Assembly: GCA_018262385.1 (NCBI GenBank)
Contig: JAGSPQ010000236.1
Span: forward strand, 1 to 6,186
Reading direction: 5' to 3'
DNA from: Myxococcaceae bacterium
GTDB taxonomy: Bacteria; Myxococcota; Myxococcia; Myxococcales; Myxococcaceae
DNA length: 6,186 bases
The notes beneath the pieces were generated by a model, which made no database searches, had not been told where the DNA came from, and saw nothing but the letters and a program-made list of their open reading frames with translations. The translations under genes were made by a program, and so were the position numbers. How positions within the stretch are numbered: position 1 is the first letter of the stretch; each line of letters opens with the position of its first letter. Positions 4,582-6,186 of this stretch are shown here, piece by piece.

Positions 4582-6186
4582 TGCACCACCGCCAGGCCCG
4601 CCGCCTCGAGCTTTCCGATCGCGGCAGCAGAGAGCCGGGTGCCGCGCACGTCGACCCGCTCGAGCGATTGCAGCTGCAGCAGCGCGTCGATCGCCGTGTC
4701 GCCGACCGGGACCTGGTTGAGCACCAGCTCGCGCAGGGTGGGGGGAAGCCGGGCCAGCCCCGCGGCGGTGATCGGAGTCCCCGCCAGCCCGAGCACCTCG
4801 AGCGAACGGCTGGCGCCGAGCGCGAGCACCGCCTCGTCGGTGAGCTGAATCAGCCCGAGGTCGAGCTGGGTCAGGCGGGGGGCAGCCGCGAGGTGGCGCA
4901 GGCCGGGGGGGCCCAGGCGCGCGGCGCTGAGCCGGGCAGATCCGAGCTGAGGGAGGGTGGCCAGCACCGCCGCGGTCCGGTCGCCGACGTCGGTGAATGC
5001 GAGCACCACGGTGCGCAGCTGCTTCAGCCGGGCGAGCGGGGCGGCGAAGTCGTCGTTGATCCCGGTCGCCGCCAGCTCGAGCACGCGCAGCCGATCGAGC
5101 TGCCCGAGGGGGATCGCCGCCGAGGGCGAGAGGCCGGTGTCGTTGAGGCACAGGGTGCGCAGCGTCTTCAGCCCGCCGAGCAGCTTCCAGTCGCCGCCGT
5201 CGCCGAAGGTGTTGCCGGAGAGGTCGAGCCACTCGAGCCGCGAGAGCCCGGTGAGGATGGCGAACACCTTCGGGCCGATGCGGGTGTGCGCGAGCGTGAG
5301 CTGCTGGAGCGGGCGGGTGGCGATCGCGGTCAGGCCGAGCTCGGAGACGGCGGTCTTGTCGAGCTCGAGCCGTTCGAGGTGCCGCAGCGGCTCGAGCGCG
5401 CGCAGCCCGGTGTCGGTCAGGCCGGTCTCGGCCAGTGACAGCTCGCGCAGCTCGAGCAGGCTCCCCAGCGCGGCGACGCCCACGTCGGTCGTCTTCGTTC
5501 CCGAGACGTCGAGCGCGCGCAACGCCGCGAGCTGCCCGACGCGGGCGAGGGTGACGTCGGTGATCCGGGTCGAGGCCAGCCCGAGCCCGGTGAGGTTCTG
5601 GGCCTGCTCGATTCCGGTCAGCCCTTCGTCGCCGATCGCGGTGTCGTTGAGGTTGAGCACTCCGATCTGGGTCAGCCCGCGCAGGTGGAGCAGGCCGCGA
5701 TCGGTCAGCTGGGTGCCCGCCAACGAGAGCGCCTCGAGCCCGGGCATTCCCTCGAGGACGACGAGCGACAGGTCGTCGGCGCCGGTGCTTGCCAGGCCGA
5801 GCCGGCGCAGGCCGGGCAGCGAGGAGAGCCCGCCCACCCCGAGCGCGCTCAGCCGGGTGTGGTTCAGGTCGAGTGCCTGGAGCCGGGTCAGCCGGGCGAT
5901 GGCCGGCACCGAGTCGTCGCCGAGGCGGGTGTGATTCGCGGCCAGCTCCTCGAGCGACGTGGGCAGCGGGTCGAAGCGGGTGATCCGCGTCGAGGAGACG
6001 TCGAGCGCGACCAGCTGCGAGCGGGCGAGCGCGGCCAGGGTCGCGTCGCCGATCTTCGTCGCCGACAGGTCGAGGTGGGTGAGGCCGGCGAGCTTCGCCA
6101 GCAGCGGGATCACCGAGGCGTCGGTCAGCGGGGTCGAGCCGAGATCCAGGAAGGTCAGCTGGCCCCCCAACGCTGCCAGCTGGCCG
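4578..6186 (-). CDS. Leucine-rich-repeat protein, 5' end beyond the window
   Basis: About 535 residues are visible and the frame is open at the right edge. A TTG at 6170 could be called as a start, but the codons before it (encoding QLAALG) continue the repeat pattern, so the true N-terminus lies outside. Almost the whole visible part is LRR: 22 units of consensus LxxLxLxxTxIxDxGLxxLxxL, mostly exactly 24 residues, ending in a short cap GLAVVQ. The Thr and Asp positions resemble ribonuclease-inhibitor or GALA-type LRRs, which form a curved protein-binding solenoid. No catalytic, membrane or kinase domain is seen in this portion. Whether the protein is secreted cannot be judged without the start. 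It is followed by the acetyltransferase gene with a 4-base overlap. The partner is unknown; proteins of this repeat type usually bind other proteins. Confidence 0.9.
   Translation of the reverse strand, partial: GQLAALGGQLTFLDLGSTPLTDASVIPLLAKLAGLTHLDLSATKIGDATLAALARSQLVALDVSSTRITRFDPLPTSLEELAANHTRLGDDSVPAIARLTRLQALDLNHTRLSALGVGGLSSLPGLRRLGLASTGADDLSLVVLEGMPGLEALSLAGTQLTDRGLLHLRGLTQIGVLNLNDTAIGDEGLTGIEQAQNLTGLGLASTRITDVTLARVGQLAALRALDVSGTKTTDVGVAALGSLLELRELSLAETGLTDTGLRALEPLRHLERLELDKTAVSELGLTAIATRPLQQLTLAHTRIGPKVFAILTGLSRLEWLDLSGNTFGDGGDWKLLGGLKTLRTLCLNDTGLSPSAAIPLGQLDRLRVLELAATGINDDFAAPLARLKQLRTVVLAFTDVGDRTAAVLATLPQLGSARLSAARLGPPGLRHLAAAPRLTQLDLGLIQLTDEAVLALGASRSLEVLGLAGTPITAAGLARLPPTLRELVLNQVPVGDTAIDALLQLQSLERVDVRGTRLSAAAIGKLEAAGLAVVQ
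4599..6170 (-). repeat. Tandem leucine-rich repeat array (22 units, about 72 bp each)
   Basis: Counting residues from the TTG at 6170, the first Leu of successive units falls at 5, 30, 53, 73, 97, 121, 145, 169 (Ile), 193, 217, 241, 265, 288, 312, 337, 361, 385, 409, 433, 457, 479 and 503. Spacing is exactly 24 from residue 73 to 265. Exceptions are a 20-residue unit at 53-72, single-residue changes at three or four places, and a 22-residue unit at 457-478. Repetition is at protein level; the DNA copies have diverged. Confidence 0.9.

Noticed and set aside
3430..4848. A 472-codon plus-strand open frame spanning the operon junction
   Set aside because: It runs through the barrel gene in the wrong frame and then antisense to the acetyltransferase and LRR genes. 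The composition is Arg/Ala/Gly-rich noise.
4582..5232. Upstream extension of the acetyltransferase frame
   Set aside because: This part encodes Arg/Ala/Pro-rich sequence with no fold, overlapping the LRR gene in another frame. The GNAT fold begins cleanly at the GTG at 4581.
4600..6000. Many CTCGAG hexamers, considered as a regulatory or uptake motif
   Set aside because: They mostly arise from in-frame Leu-Glu (CTC GAG) codons or from the same biased codons in other frames. They also occur in the other genes of the window.
4599..6170. Periodic repeats considered as a CRISPR or satellite array
   Set aside because: The 72-bp period is in phase with codons and is explained by 24-residue LRR units. 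DNA copies are not identical and there are no spacers.

Overview
The window is a densely coded, high-GC stretch (roughly two thirds or more G+C by eye). It carries six protein genes with almost no intergenic DNA. Frequent GTG starts, 4-base gene overlaps, a membrane class III nucleotide cyclase with HAMP and Cache-like domains, and a long leucine-rich-repeat protein with a Thr/Asp consensus suggest a chromosomal segment of a high-GC Gram-negative bacterium. Myxococcota or a related former deltaproteobacterial lineage is most likely. This assignment is an inference from style; no rRNA or marker gene is present.

Layout from left to right. (1) Positions 1-412, minus strand: the N-terminal part of a membrane-anchored lytic transglycosylase (SLT/GH23) that runs off the left edge. 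(2) Positions 413-469: a 57-base divergent intergenic spacer, the only real one in the window. (3) Positions 470-4072, plus strand: a tight three-gene operon. It encodes a secreted amicyanin/plastocyanin-like cupredoxin of the 'methylamine utilization protein' type, a two-pass membrane adenylate cyclase (periplasmic double-Cache-like sensor, HAMP, class III catalytic domain, helical-repeat tail), and a secreted, probably outer-membrane beta-barrel protein. The genes overlap by 4 and 20 bases, so they are very likely co-transcribed and translationally coupled. (4) Positions 4069-6186, minus strand: a second operon in which a long 24-residue-repeat LRR protein (5' end beyond the right edge) is followed, with a 4-base overlap, by a PaiA-like GNAT acetyltransferase. 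The two operons converge tail to tail and share the palindrome CTAG, each strand reading TAG as its stop.

The most interesting unit is the plus-strand operon. A periplasmic copper-type protein with an apparently complete amicyanin-style ligand set, a transmembrane cyclase with a large periplasmic sensory domain, and an outer-membrane-type protein together look like a cell-envelope sensing circuit that converts a periplasmic (possibly redox, metal or small-ligand) signal into cAMP. The domain assignments rest on visible motifs. The wiring between the three proteins is inference.
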